Assembly: GCF_022815725.1 (NCBI RefSeq)
Contig: NZ_JALGRF010000004.1
Location: 212,133 to 276,132, forward strand
DNA: 64,000 nucleotides
Source: Streptomyces sp. APSN-46.1
GTDB taxonomy: Bacteria; Actinomycetota; Actinomycetes; Streptomycetales; Streptomycetaceae
Direction: 5' to 3'
Shown here: positions 55,050-64,000 of the stretch, piece after piece
Position numbering within the stretch: position 1 is the first letter of the stretch
How the letters are laid out: every line of letters starts with the position of its first letter
Position numbers and translations under genes: made by a program
Notes under the pieces: generated by a model
The model's input: the letters and a program-made list of their open reading frames with translations, nothing else
Told to the model about the DNA's origin: nothing
Database searches by the model: none

Positions 55050-55598
55050 CCCTCCAGGCTACCGGGCCGGGCTTCAGGGGATCACACCGATATCACGCTG
55101 TGTGTCGTTATGCCCCAATTGAGGCGAATGGAAAAGGCGTACCCGCCGACCGGAAAGGCGCACCCGCCGGCCGGGAGCGATGGCCCCGCAGCGGGTCAAT
55201 ATAAGTGCCCGCATTCCCCGAAAGGGGGCAGAACGTCGAGCGGGCGCCCGCCCCTGAGCAGGGCCGGAGGGTTTCCTTGTCCACAGGAATTCTTAGATTC
55301 CCCATCTTATCCACAGGCTGTGTGCCGCATCTGTGGACACGGCATTAGATCATTCCCCACCGGCGGGCGGTCGGGGTGAACCGGGGTTCAAACCGCCCTC
55401 ACACACTCATTCGGGTGGGAATGCCTCGCCCCAAAGAGTTGCGCGGTGATACGGGGGTGACGCCGTTCACCCTCCGCTCCCCAGCGCGAAACCTGGGCCA
55501 CCCGACCGATTTGTCGACCTTGTCGTGCCGCTCTGTCGACTTGTCCCCAGGCCCGCATCCCGGCCTGTGGATAACTCTGTGGACAGTGGACGACCGCT
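55050..55598. promoter_or_regulatory. DnaA-box-rich gap between pheA and serS (549 bases without a gene)
   Basis: Perfect boxes are TTGTCCACA at 55277-55285, TTATCCACA at 55307-55315 and TGTGGATAA (minus) at 55566-55574. TGTGGACAC (55332-55340) and TGTGGACAG (55578-55586) are near-matches on the minus strand. They form two groups, 55277-55340 and 55566-55586, about 225 bp apart. No gene or RNA is convincing in the rest; open frames here lack coding bias. The serS promoter should lie near the right edge of its coding region but I could not define it. Confidence 0.75.
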
Positions 55599-56534
55599 TT
55601 AAGCCCGGCCGTCGAGGCAGCGCGTCAGCCAGTCCGAGGCGGCCGTGAAATCGCGGTCCGACGTACCGGGCCGCGCGGCGCGCACGTCACTCACAGCGAC
55701 ACCGGCCCGAGGGTACGAACCGAGGAAGCGGACCTGCGGACAGGTCCGCTTGAGACCCATCAGGGCCTCGCTCACCCGGCGATCGGAGATGTGGCCCTCC
55801 GCGTCGACGGCGAAGCAGTAGTTGCCGATGCCCGCACCCGTCGGCCGGGACTGGATCAGCATCAGATTGACCCCGCGCACGGCGAACTCCTGAAGCAGCT
55901 CCAGCAGCGCGCCGGGGTGGTCGTCGCCGAGCCACAGCACCACGGAGGTCTTGTCGGCGCCGGTCGGCGCGGCCGGCCTGGCGGGGCGCCCGACGAGCAC
56001 GAACCGGGTCTCGGCGTTCTGCGCGTCGTGGATCTCGGTGACCAGCGGCTCCAGCCCGTAGGTGGCGGCGGCGAACTCACCCGCGAAGGCGGCGTCGAAC
56101 CGGCCCTCCTGGACCAGCCGGGCCCCATCGGCGTTGGAGGCCGCCGACTCCCACAGCGCGTCGGGCAGATTCGCCCGCAGCCAGTTGCGCACCTGCGGCT
56201 GCGCGACCGGGTGGCCGGTGACCGTCTTGATGTCCGACAGCTTGGTCCCGGGCCGCACGAGCAGCGCGAACGCGATGGGGAGCAGCACCTCGCGGTAGAT
56301 CATCAGCGGTTCGCCGGACGCCAGCTCGTCCAGGGTGGCGGTGACGCCGCCCTCCACCGAGTTCTCGATGGGTACCAGCGCCGCGGCGGCCTCGCCGTTG
56401 CGTACGGCGTCCAGGGCGGCCGGGACCGACACCATCGGGACGAGCTCCCGCGTGGCGGCTTCCGGGAGGGTGCGAAGGGCGGCTTCGGTGAACGTGCCCT
56501 CGGGACCGAGATAGGTGAAGCGGGTGGCCGACAT
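55599..56534 (-). CDS. pheA: Prephenate dehydratase with ACT domain
   Basis: A 311-residue enzyme making phenylpyruvate from prephenate in phenylalanine synthesis. The catalytic domain starts RFTYLGPEGTFTEAAL and has PIENSVEGGV and the TRF motif in ETRFVLVG. A C-terminal ACT domain with GALLELLQEFAVRGVNL and QSRP (usually ESRP) likely gives Phe feedback control; Gln in place of Glu is a visible change. It is monofunctional, without chorismate mutase. The ATG at 56534 begins MSATRFTYLG. It is downstream of the DyP gene on the same strand. Confidence 0.97.
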   Translation of the reverse strand: MSATRFTYLGPEGTFTEAALRTLPEAATRELVPMVSVPAALDAVRNGEAAAALVPIENSVEGGVTATLDELASGEPLMIYREVLLPIAFALLVRPGTKLSDIKTVTGHPVAQPQVRNWLRANLPDALWESAASNADGARLVQEGRFDAAFAGEFAAATYGLEPLVTEIHDAQNAETRFVLVGRPARPAAPTGADKTSVVLWLGDDHPGALLELLQEFAVRGVNLMLIQSRPTGAGIGNYCFAVDAEGHISDRRVSEALMGLKRTCPQVRFLGSYPRAGVAVSDVRAARPGTSDRDFTAASDWLTRCLDGRA

Positions 56535-56576
56535 GCGATCAGCCTAATGCCGGGTCACCGACCGCCGAGGGCGTGT

Positions 56577-57875
56577 TCACCCTTCGAGCAGCCGCTGCCC
56601 CACGTACTCCCCGGCGCGCGGCCCGGGCGGCACGGCGTACAGACCGCTGGACTCGTGCCGGACGAACGCGGACAGCGCGTCGCCGCGGTCGAGCTTGCGC
56701 TGGACGGGGACGAAGCCGCGCAGCGGGTCGGCCTGCCAGCAGATGAACAGGAGCCCGGCGTCCGGGATGCCGTCGGCTCCGATTCCGTCGTGGAAGGAGA
56801 AGGGGCGGCGGAGCATGGCGGCCCCGCCGTTCTGCTCGGGGGCCGAGATCCGGGCGTGGGCGTTGGCGGGGATGACGGGCTTGCCGTCGGCTCCGATCTT
56901 GGCCAGGTCCATCGTGGTGGTCTCGGTGCCTCCGGTCAGGGGTGCCCCGGTGGCCTTCGTACGGCCGATGACCTGCTCCTGCTGGGCGGTGGACTGCTTG
57001 TCCCAGTCGTCGAGCAGCATGCGGATCCGGCGGACGACGGCGTACGAGCCGCCGCCCATCCAGGCGTGCTCGGCGGGCCCGGGTCCAGCGCCGGGGACGA
57101 ATATCCGCTTGTCGAAGTCGGGCTGCGACGGCTTGGGGTTGCCGGTGCCGTCGATCTGGCCCATCAGGTTGCGGGCGGTCATCGGGGCGCCGGTGGCTCC
57201 GGGAGACCGGTTGAATCCGTTCATCTGCCACCGCACGCGGGCGGCGTCCCCGGCATCTTTCTGGAGGGAGCGCAGGGCGTGGAAGGCGACGAGCCCGTCG
57301 TCGGCGCCGATCTGGACCCACAGGTCGCCGTTGCTGCGCTGGGGGTCGAGCCGGTCGGACGAGAAGTCCGGCAGCGGGTCCAGGGCGGTGGGGCGTCGGT
57401 CGGTGAGGCCGGTGCGTTCGAAGAAGGAATGACCGAAGCCGAAGGTGACCGTGAGCGAGGACGGCCCGGCGTCGAGGGCGATACCGGTGTCGGCGGTCGG
57501 GGCGGTCTCGCCCGCCATGAGCCGTCGGGCGGTGTCCGACCAGCGCCGCAGCAGTGCGGCGGCCTCCTTGCGGCCGGCGCCGGGAGCGAGGTCGAAGGCC
57601 ATCACGTGGCCCTTGGCCTGAAGCGGGGTGGTGATGCCGGACTGGTGGTCTCCGTCGAAGGCCACCCGGGTGGCGCCGAGGGAAGCGAGCGATCCGGCGC
57701 CGCCGGTGGTGCCGCCTGTCCCCGAGTCGCCCCGTGCGGCGGACTGTACGAGGGCGCCGCCCGTGGCGCCGAGCGCGAGCCCGGCGGCGCCCGCGGCGCC
57801 GACGGTGCCCAGCAGCCGGCGCCGGGAGATCTCGATGTCGGGGTTGTTCTCGTTGCTCTCGTTGGTCTCGGTCAC
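56577..57875 (-). CDS. Tat-exported DyP-type (EfeB-like) haem peroxidase
   Basis: A 432-residue peroxidase. The N-terminus carries a twin-arginine signal (ISRRRLLGTVGAAGAAGLALGATGG), so it is exported folded with its haem. The GxxDG motif is in MGQIDGTGNP, and the proximal His in PANAHARISAP. DyP-type EfeB proteins act in ferrous or haem-iron handling and dye oxidation. It starts 5 bases after copCD, at the end of the copper-related leftward group. No efeU or efeO gene is adjacent, so the iron-uptake role is uncertain. Confidence 0.9.
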   Translation of the reverse strand: MTETNESNENNPDIEISRRRLLGTVGAAGAAGLALGATGGALVQSAARGDSGTGGTTGGAGSLASLGATRVAFDGDHQSGITTPLQAKGHVMAFDLAPGAGRKEAAALLRRWSDTARRLMAGETAPTADTGIALDAGPSSLTVTFGFGHSFFERTGLTDRRPTALDPLPDFSSDRLDPQRSNGDLWVQIGADDGLVAFHALRSLQKDAGDAARVRWQMNGFNRSPGATGAPMTARNLMGQIDGTGNPKPSQPDFDKRIFVPGAGPGPAEHAWMGGGSYAVVRRIRMLLDDWDKQSTAQQEQVIGRTKATGAPLTGGTETTTMDLAKIGADGKPVIPANAHARISAPEQNGGAAMLRRPFSFHDGIGADGIPDAGLLFICWQADPLRGFVPVQRKLDRGDALSAFVRHESSGLYAVPPGPRAGEYVGQRLLEG

Positions 57876-57880
57876 GCGGG

Positions 57881-59809
57881 TCAGCCGATCTTCACGTTCT
57901 TCTGGACGGTCGTCTGGTCGATGTCGGAGGTGCGGACGGTCACGTCGATCCGCCATGCGCCGGCGAGCGGCAGCTGGACGCCGGACGCGGTCCAGTGGCC
58001 GGGTGCGGAGTGTTCGGGGACGAGCGGCAGGGGGCCGATGTCCTTGGCGGGGAGGGTGAAGGCGATCTTGACCTCGGGGAGGTCGAAGGGCTGGCCGTCC
58101 GGAGTGTCCGCCCACAGGTGGACGGTATTGGCGCCGACCCGGCCGGGGTCGAGTTCGAGCCGGACGGTTCCCTTGCCGGCCGGGCCGCCGGTGTCGAAGG
58201 GGAGGCTGATCTTGACGGCTCGGTCGGGAACGGCCGTGACGGCGGATCCGCTGCCGGCCTCCAGCTCGGCGGTGCGGCCGGGCTCGGTACTGGTCAGGAC
58301 GGTGGTGACGGCCAGCAGGACGACGGCGACCCCGGCCTCGGCGAGGACGGAGCGGCGCAGGCCCACGCGATCGGAGTCCGAGTCGCGGACCTGCTTCTCG
58401 CGGGCGCTCTCGCGGGCGGCGCGCTGCCGCGCGAGCTGGGCGGCGCGCTGGGGATCGGCGGGGACGGTCACGGGCTCTGTTTCACGTGAAACATCGCGCT
58501 GGGCGACGACCTTGGCCGGCTTCCCGGCGGAGGACGCGGCGAGCCGAGTGGTCCACTTCCGGGAGAGGTAGGCGATGGCGACGAGGACGGCGACGAGGCC
58601 GACCTTGATGAGCAGGAGCTGCCCGTAGCTGGTGCCGATGAGGGCGGACCAGCTGCCGACCTGGCGCCAGGACTGGTAGACGCCGGTGACGGCGAGGACC
58701 AGGACGCTGAGGAACGCGACCCTGGAGAAGCGCTGGACGGCTTCCCGCTCGATGTCCGGGACCTTGTGGAGGGCGACGAGCAGCGCGGTGAGGCCGCCGA
58801 GCCAGGTGGCGACGGCCAGCAGGTGCAGGATGTCGACGGGCATGGCGATGCCGGGCTGGATGCCGGTGGAGGCGTGCTCGGAGAGGGCCCAGGTGGCGGC
58901 GATGCCCGCCGCGACGACGGTCCCGCCGATCCCGAGGCCGAAGGCGAGGTCGCTCGTGTCCTTCGCCGACCGCCCGGCCCCGCTCTGGCTCCGTGCGTAG
59001 GCCCCGAACAGGACCGCGATGAAGAGGGCGGCGGCGCCGAGCAGCAGCAGCCGGGAGACGAGGGAGGCGCCGGTCTTCGTCTCCAGCACGGCCCTCAGCC
59101 CGGCGAGGTCGAGGGCATCCGCGAATTTCCCCGAGCCGGTGTACGGGTTGCGCAGCACCAGCATCGCGAGGGTCGCGGAGGTGAGGGTGACCCAGGCGCG
59201 TACGACGAGTTTTTGCAGGGGCCGCTCGGCCGCGCCCCGGCGCCAGCACAGCAGCACGAAGGCGGCGGCGCCGACGAGGACGGCGAAACCTCCGTAGGCG
59301 GCGTAGCGGGCGATGTCGTAGGCGATGCCGACGGGCCCGCCGCCCGCCTCACGGCTGGGCAGGGTGACGCTGGTGGCCGAAGGGGCGCCGATGGAGAAGG
59401 TGAAGGCGCCGGAGACCGGGTGGCTGTCGGCGGAGACGGCCTGCCAGGCGACGGTGTAGGTGCCGTTGGGCAGGCCGGAGTGCAGGGCGGTGCCGTAGCG
59501 GATGGTCGATCCACTGCACATGTCGCGCAGTTCGCCGGTGTCGACGCGCTTGCCCCGGGGGTCCAGGACGCGGATGGAGTCGCCGCCCATGGCGACCTGC
59601 TCCGAGAAGGAGAGGGTGACCTGGGCGGGGGCCGTGGCGACCACCGCCCCTTCCTTGGGGTCGCTCGCGGTCAGTGCGGCGTGCGCCGCGGCCGGGGAGG
59701 CCGCGGTGAACAGCGTCGCCAACAGGGCGGCGAGGACCAGCGCGAGCCGCGGCAGGAGTGCGGCGGTCCGGGTGCGGGCCGTGGATGGGGCGGGGGCGGT
59801 GGCCGTCAT
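57881..59809 (-). CDS. CopC-CopD copper-resistance fusion protein
   Basis: A 642-residue fusion. After a signal peptide (LAALLATLFTAASPAAAHA) comes a CopC domain beginning HAALTASDPKEG with a further His in DSHPVSGAF (copper-site histidines), then about eight transmembrane helices (CopD) and a C-terminal YtkA-like extracytoplasmic domain. It probably binds and moves copper across or along the membrane. A parS site at 58479-58492 reads RDVSRETEP between helices and the tail. A long coiled charged cytoplasmic segment contains RQRAARESAREKQVRDSDSD. Confidence 0.9.
   Translation of the reverse strand: MTATAPAPSTARTRTAALLPRLALVLAALLATLFTAASPAAAHAALTASDPKEGAVVATAPAQVTLSFSEQVAMGGDSIRVLDPRGKRVDTGELRDMCSGSTIRYGTALHSGLPNGTYTVAWQAVSADSHPVSGAFTFSIGAPSATSVTLPSREAGGGPVGIAYDIARYAAYGGFAVLVGAAAFVLLCWRRGAAERPLQKLVVRAWVTLTSATLAMLVLRNPYTGSGKFADALDLAGLRAVLETKTGASLVSRLLLLGAAALFIAVLFGAYARSQSGAGRSAKDTSDLAFGLGIGGTVVAAGIAATWALSEHASTGIQPGIAMPVDILHLLAVATWLGGLTALLVALHKVPDIEREAVQRFSRVAFLSVLVLAVTGVYQSWRQVGSWSALIGTSYGQLLLIKVGLVAVLVAIAYLSRKWTTRLAASSAGKPAKVVAQRDVSRETEPVTVPADPQRAAQLARQRAARESAREKQVRDSDSDRVGLRRSVLAEAGVAVVLLAVTTVLTSTEPGRTAELEAGSGSAVTAVPDRAVKISLPFDTGGPAGKGTVRLELDPGRVGANTVHLWADTPDGQPFDLPEVKIAFTLPAKDIGPLPLVPEHSAPGHWTASGVQLPLAGAWRIDVTVRTSDIDQTTVQKNVKIG
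58479..58492. other. parS: parS site inside the copCD gene
   Basis: A perfect GTTTCACGTGAAAC, read VSRET in the gene (QRDVSRETEPV), in the cytoplasmic segment between the transmembrane helices and the C-terminal domain, a tolerant place for an insertion. Confidence 0.93.
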
Positions 59810-59831
59810 GGCGTGTCAGTCCCTCGGTCCG

Positions 59832-60376
<545 letters not shown>

Positions 60377-60380
<4 letters not shown>

Positions 60381-61027
60381 GGGTTCTCTCCCTTGACGAG
60401 CTTCGGCAGGTCCTTGGCGTAGTCATCGACGGTGGTGCTCTCGCCGTAGAGGACGTATCCGTCGTCCGTCTTGGGAGAGAAGGCGATGACCTGCGCGCCG
60501 TGCATGGAGACGACGCTGCCGTCGGCCTCCTTCTCGGCGGGGTCGATGCCGATGCCGAGACTGCGCGCGGCGGCCTGGATGGTGGCGAAGTCCCCGGTCA
60601 GTCCGGTGAAGGCCGGATCCTGGGACCTGAGCCACGCGCCGAGGGAGTCGGGGGTGTCCCGTTCGGGGTCGGTGGTGACGAAGACGACCTGGAGCTTCTC
60701 CTGATCGGCCTTCGGGAGCGCCTTCTTGGCGATGGCGATGTTGCTCATCGTCAGGGGGCACACGTCGGGGCAGTTGGTGTAGCCGAAGTAGATGAGCGTC
60801 GGCTTGCCCTTGGTCTGCTCGCGCAGGTTCCAGGGCTTGCCGGTGGTGTCCGTCAGGACCAGGTCCGGCTTGGTGAAGGGTCGGTCGAGCACGGTCGCGG
60901 AGCCGGCCTTCGACTGGCCGCTGATCTGCGTGACCGCGTCGGTCTTGACCGGCTCACCGCCGCAGGCCGTGAGGGTGAGGGCGGCCACCGCCGCGAGGGC
61001 GGCGACCGTCACACGTGTGGTGCGCAT
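60377..61027 (-). CDS. SCO1/SenC/PrrC-family copper protein
   Basis: A 216-residue lipoprotein (lipobox LTLTAC) with a thioredoxin-like SCO domain. The copper site Cys pair lies in NCPDVCP (CxxxC) and the His in SMHGAQVIAF. It delivers copper to the Cu-A centre of cytochrome c oxidase, together with PCuAC. ATG 61027 is chosen (MRTTRVTVAALA). The next gene (PCuAC) overlaps by 4 bases. Confidence 0.94.
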
Positions 61028-61081
61028 GGAGAGATGTCCCTGGGATCGGGGATGCTGAGGTTGTTGTACGGGCACGGCAGG

Positions 61082-61813
61082 TCAGGAGGCGCGGCGGCGC
61101 GAGGCGACGCCGAAGGCGATACCGCCGAGCCCGACGACGATGCCGGCGATGCCGAGGGCACGCGCGGTCGTGTCGGAGCTGCCCTTGGCGGCCTTCTCCG
61201 TACCGTCCTTGTGGACCTTGTCGGCGTTCTTGCCGCCGTCGGCCTCGTGCGTCTTCTTGGCGCCACCGTCGTGGTGGTCGCCGCCCTTGGCGGCGGTCAG
61301 CTTCAGGACGGGCGCCGGGTTCTGCGGTTCGGCGGCGCCCTCCTTGGGCTCTTCGATCCAGCGGACGACCTCGTCGTTGTCGTACGTCTGGATCGCCTTG
61401 AAGACCATCTGGTCGGCGTCCTCGGGCAACTTGCCGACGGAGACCGGGAACTGCTGGAACTTGCCGGCCTCGATCTTGCCGCCGCTCCAGGTGACCTTGG
61501 TGACGGCCTCGTTGATCTGCTTGCCGTGCACGGTGAGGGGCTTGTCGAGCTTGGTCTTCTCGACCTTCACGGTCCAGCCCGGGACGTCCTGCGGCATGAC
61601 GGACGTGAGCGGCTGGTCGACCGGGAAGTTGACCTCCAGCTGCGTGGTCGACGCGTTGTCGCGCTCGTTCGGGACCTTGAAGTTGATCGTTGCGTAGCCG
61701 CCCTTGGCGGCGTCGCCGGGCTGCACGCTGACGTGCGCGAAGGCGGGGCCGGAGAGGACGAGGACGGTACCGGCGGCGAGGGCGGCGGCGAAGGAGACGC
61801 GAGAGGTCTTCAT
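61082..61813 (-). CDS. YcnI-family (DUF1775) copper-related membrane protein
   Basis: A 243-residue protein with a signal peptide ending at AFA, then HVSVQPGDAAKGGYATINF, whose first His sits at the mature N-terminus as in copper-binding YcnI proteins. A Lys/His-rich linker (GGDHHDGGAKKTHEADGG) precedes one C-terminal transmembrane helix (ALGIAGIVVGLGGIAFGVA). The family is linked to copper import or delivery. It starts the SCO1-PCuAC-CopCD series and lies 54 bases before SCO1. Confidence 0.9.
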   Translation of the reverse strand: MKTSRVSFAAALAAGTVLVLSGPAFAHVSVQPGDAAKGGYATINFKVPNERDNASTTQLEVNFPVDQPLTSVMPQDVPGWTVKVEKTKLDKPLTVHGKQINEAVTKVTWSGGKIEAGKFQQFPVSVGKLPEDADQMVFKAIQTYDNDEVVRWIEEPKEGAAEPQNPAPVLKLTAAKGGDHHDGGAKKTHEADGGKNADKVHKDGTEKAAKGSSDTTARALGIAGIVVGLGGIAFGVASRRRAS

Positions 61814-61923
61814 GGCGGAATCACTCCACAGAAGCAGGGATGACGGTGGCTCCGGGCACGGGCGCGCGCGGAGTGCGCGGCACCGGTGCTCCCTCTGGGT
61901 GTCCCTGGGAGTGGGGTGCCGCG

Positions 61924-62748
61924 TCAGGCTGCGAGGGCGAACGCCGCCGCGGGCGGCCCCCGCCTGATCACCGTGTGCTGGAGTGCCTCCCGGCCGGTCG
62001 CGGCCGCCGGGGCCGCCGCGGTCCGGGCGGCCCGCGGAGTACGGTCCGGCGCGCTCGGAAGTCCGGACGCGAGGGCTCGTACGAAGGCCAGCGCGGCGCG
62101 CAGCGGACGTACCGGGTGGGTCTCCGAGGAGAGCCGGGACAGCTCGACCAGCCGGAACAGGGCGGCGTCGCCGCGCCCGAGCAGCCAGCCGGCGGCGAGC
62201 GCGGCCAGCAGGTGGCCGAGCAGCATGGCGGGGCTGAACAGGCCGGTCGCGGGTGCCGCGGTGGCCTGGGCCATGTGTGCGTGGGCCGCGTGGCCTTGTG
62301 CGGCGGTCTGTCCGGCCATGGCGGCCGGATCCAGCCCGGCGCTCTCCACGATCCGCCGGGCGTCGGCCGGGCTGAGCGGAATGGAGTTGCCTCCGCAGAC
62401 CAACTGGGCGGCGAGGGCCGCCAGCGAGGTGTCGGAGGAGGCGGTGGCGCCACCGGCTGAAGGGGCGGCCGCGGCGCTGTGCTGGCCGAGGCCGAACAGC
62501 GCGTGCAGCCCGAGCTGGCCGACGGTGAGTCCGGCGGCGATTCCGGGCAGCGAGTGGCGGCGGCCCGCGAGCGGGGCCGCGACCGCGAACACGGCCAGGA
62601 AGGCGATGCCGACCACCCACCAGGGCACGGTGGCGCAGGAGGCCATGGCGTGGCCGGCCGCCGACAGCACGACGCAGACCGCGGTGAACACCGCGGCCCG
62701 GATCATCCGGAGGCCCGCTCCGGCATGCGTCGTGTGGGGGGCAGTCAT
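61924..62748 (-). CDS. Histidine-containing membrane protein, function unknown
   Basis: A 274-residue protein with about six hydrophobic helices. ATG 62748 gives MTAPHTTHAGAGLRM. His residues lie in GHAAHAHMAQ and LGLHALFGLGQHSAA. It matches a small actinobacterial family often next to YcnI/SCO1, so a role in copper handling is likely but unproven. A basic, Ala-rich C-terminal tail follows the last helix. First gene of the leftward copper group. Confidence 0.75.
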   Translation of the reverse strand: MTAPHTTHAGAGLRMIRAAVFTAVCVVLSAAGHAMASCATVPWWVVGIAFLAVFAVAAPLAGRRHSLPGIAAGLTVGQLGLHALFGLGQHSAAAAPSAGGATASSDTSLAALAAQLVCGGNSIPLSPADARRIVESAGLDPAAMAGQTAAQGHAAHAHMAQATAAPATGLFSPAMLLGHLLAALAAGWLLGRGDAALFRLVELSRLSSETHPVRPLRAALAFVRALASGLPSAPDRTPRAARTAAAPAAATGREALQHTVIRRGPPAAAFALAA

Positions 62749-62930
62749 GGCCGGGCCATCATCGCACTGCGCCGATGCTTCCCATACGGCAGGTCCGGAA
62801 CGTCCGATGCGTCCCTCCCGGCCGCGTCGGACGTCATACACCGCCGCCCGGGAGTGTCACATCGGCCGAATGAGGGCTGTGGCGGCCGCCGGGGGCTTAC
62901 GGCTGACCGCATGAGGCAATAGGTAACCGT

Positions 62931-63413
62931 ATGAGCATCTGGTGGTCTCTCCACTTGCGGCGCGAAGCCGCGAGCGTCCCGCTCGCCCGGCGGTTGCTGC
63001 TGGGGGCGATGGAGACCGCGGGGGTGGACCCGGACATCTCCTTCGAACTGTCGGTGGCGCTGAGCGAGGCCTGCGCGAACGCGGTGGAACACGGCGGTCC
63101 GTCGGTCGGCCTCGGCCCCGACGGGGACCCGGTCCCGGAGGCGTGCGCGGCGTACCGCGTCACGGCGTACTTGGACGGGGACTGCTGCCGCATCGAGGTG
63201 ACCGACTCGGGTCCGGGTTTCCCGCCTTCGACGGTGTCCGGGCGCAGACCGGAGCCGGCCGGTTCCTCGGAGAAAGAGCACGGCCGGGGCCTGGGGCTCA
63301 TCACCGAACTCGCCGATCACGTCCGGTTCCGCAACCGGCCGGGCCGGGGCGCGGTGGTCAGCTTCGACAAGATCCTCAAGTGGCGCGAGGGCGCGCTGCT
63401 CAAGGTGTCGTAG
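62931..63413 (+). CDS. RsbW-like HATPase (anti-sigma-factor/regulatory kinase family)
   Basis: A 160-residue GHKL ATPase fragment of full length for the RsbW/SpoIIAB family. It has the N-box ALSEACANAVEHGG and the G-box DSGPGFPP, then GRGLGLITELADHVRF. Such proteins bind ATP and phosphorylate anti-anti-sigma factors or bind sigma factors; Streptomyces has dozens, so the partner is unknown. No partner gene is adjacent. ATG 62931 begins MSIWWSLHLRREA. Confidence 0.9.
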   Translation: MSIWWSLHLRREAASVPLARRLLLGAMETAGVDPDISFELSVALSEACANAVEHGGPSVGLGPDGDPVPEACAAYRVTAYLDGDCCRIEVTDSGPGFPPSTVSGRRPEPAGSSEKEHGRGLGLITELADHVRFRNRPGRGAVVSFDKILKWREGALLKVS

Positions 63414-63545
63414 CCGCGCGCGCCTCCGGACACCGGCCCGCCTGCCTCCGGACACCAGCCCGCGCGCCTCCGGACATGCCGATGGGCGGGACCCGCGTAC
63501 GGGAACCCGCCCACCAGCCGTGCGGAACACCAGCCGCGCGGAAGG

Positions 63546-64000
63546 TCAGCCCTTGAGCCGCGCCATCCACGCCTCGACCTCTGCTGACGCGCGCGGCAGT
63601 CCGGCCGACAGGTTCTCGTTGCCGTCCTCGGTGACGAGGATGTCGTCCTCGATCCGGACGCCGATGCCCCGGTACTCCTCGGGCACGGTCAGGTCGTCGG
63701 TCTGGAAGTACAGCCCGGGCTCGACGGTGAGGCACATGCCGGGCTGCAGCGTCCCGTCCACGTACGCCTCGGTCCGCGCGACGGCGCAGTCGTGGACGTC
63801 CATGCCGAGCATGTGGCCGGTGCCGTGCAGGGTCCAGCGGCGCTGGAGGCTCAGCTCCAGGACGCGCTCGACCGGGCCCTCCAGCAGGCCCCACTCCACG
63901 AGCTTCTCGGCCAGCACGCGCTGCGCGGCATCGTGGAAGTCGCGGAACTTCGCACCCGGCTGCACGGCGGCGATGCCGGCTTCCTGGGCCTCGTACACCG
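63546..64000 (-). CDS. pepP: Xaa-Pro aminopeptidase (M24B), C-terminal part; 5' end outside window
   Basis: The last 150 residues of an M24B aminopeptidase. Metal ligands of the second half lie in TLHGTGHMLGMDVHD (His), CLTVEPGLYFQ (Glu) and GIGVRIEDDILVTEDG (Glu). The gene continues beyond base 64000, so only the C-terminal catalytic half is seen. It removes N-terminal residues before proline. The ATG at 63998 is an internal Met. Confidence 0.93.
   Translation of the reverse strand, partial: VYEAQEAGIAAVQPGAKFRDFHDAAQRVLAEKLVEWGLLEGPVERVLELSLQRRWTLHGTGHMLGMDVHDCAVARTEAYVDGTLQPGMCLTVEPGLYFQTDDLTVPEEYRGIGVRIEDDILVTEDGNENLSAGLPRASAEVEAWMARLKG

Noticed and set aside
55385..55402. GGTTCAAACC, like a tRNA T-loop, in the pheA-serS gap
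   Set aside because: The 70 bases upstream do not fold into a tRNA cloverleaf.

Overview
The window is high-GC actinobacterial DNA with very strong G/C at third codon positions, and its gene content and order point to a Streptomyces core chromosome close to the replication origin. The main pointers are an ssb-rpsR-rplI-dnaB block, the sporulation pair ssgR-ssgA, a TPP riboswitch in front of thiC, a Rex operator in front of cydABDC, and eleven perfect copies of the Streptomyces ParB site GTTTCACGTGAAAC. I see no insertion sequences, prophage, CRISPR array, rRNA or convincing tRNA. This looks like conserved chromosome arm-proximal core, not an accessory island.

Left part (1-16.6 kb): the end of ssb, rpsR, rplI, a terminator and a triple parS array; a MATE exporter divergent from dnaB, with DnaA boxes between them; a serine beta-lactamase-like hydrolase; an AlkZ-like winged-helix protein and two GNAT acetyltransferases; a HAD phosphatase; a flavohaemoglobin; a NUDIX hydrolase; a cystathionine lyase-type PLP enzyme; small membrane and cupin proteins; then ssgR, ssgA and a YibE/F membrane protein.

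Middle (16.7-37.8 kb): riboswitch-thiC; an aldo/keto reductase behind a MerR-type promoter with a 19-bp spacer and almost no leader; a TPR glycosyltransferase; a secreted collagen-like protein; a PPP-type phosphatase; a LacI regulator divergent from hisC/pat; the cytochrome bd operon (cydA, cydB, fused cydDC) followed by an orphan DevS-like GAF histidine kinase; a Cof-type HAD phosphatase; an F420-type (LLM) oxidoreductase.

Right part (37.8-64 kb): a leftward group of KptA, an Hsp90-family protein with a repeat-filled ATP lid, and a 1022-residue TPR protein that overlaps the Hsp90 gene; an aquaporin-family channel; a leftward four-gene group (M24 peptidase, hydrolase-SDR fusion, a 56-residue small protein, MerR regulator) joined by ATGA and GTGA overlaps; a four-gene ABC transporter operon made of two ATPase/permease pairs; a rhomboid-like membrane protein; serS plus a HAD phosphatase; pheA; a leftward copper/periplasm group (His-rich membrane protein, YcnI, SCO1, PCuAC, CopC-CopD, DyP peroxidase); a RsbW-like ATPase; and the C-terminal part of an aminopeptidase P.

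A second layer lies over the genes. ParB sites occur both between and inside genes (start codon of cydDC, C-termini of the glycosyltransferase and rhomboid-like genes, middle of copCD). DnaA-box clusters lie upstream of dnaB, between the MIP and MerR genes, and between serS and pheA. The window therefore appears to be part of the origin-proximal centromere and DnaA-titration zone as well as a housekeeping region. The best candidates for undescribed biology are the KptA-Hsp90-TPR group, the orphan haem-type kinase next to cyd, and the M24/EphD-like/small-protein/MerR operon.
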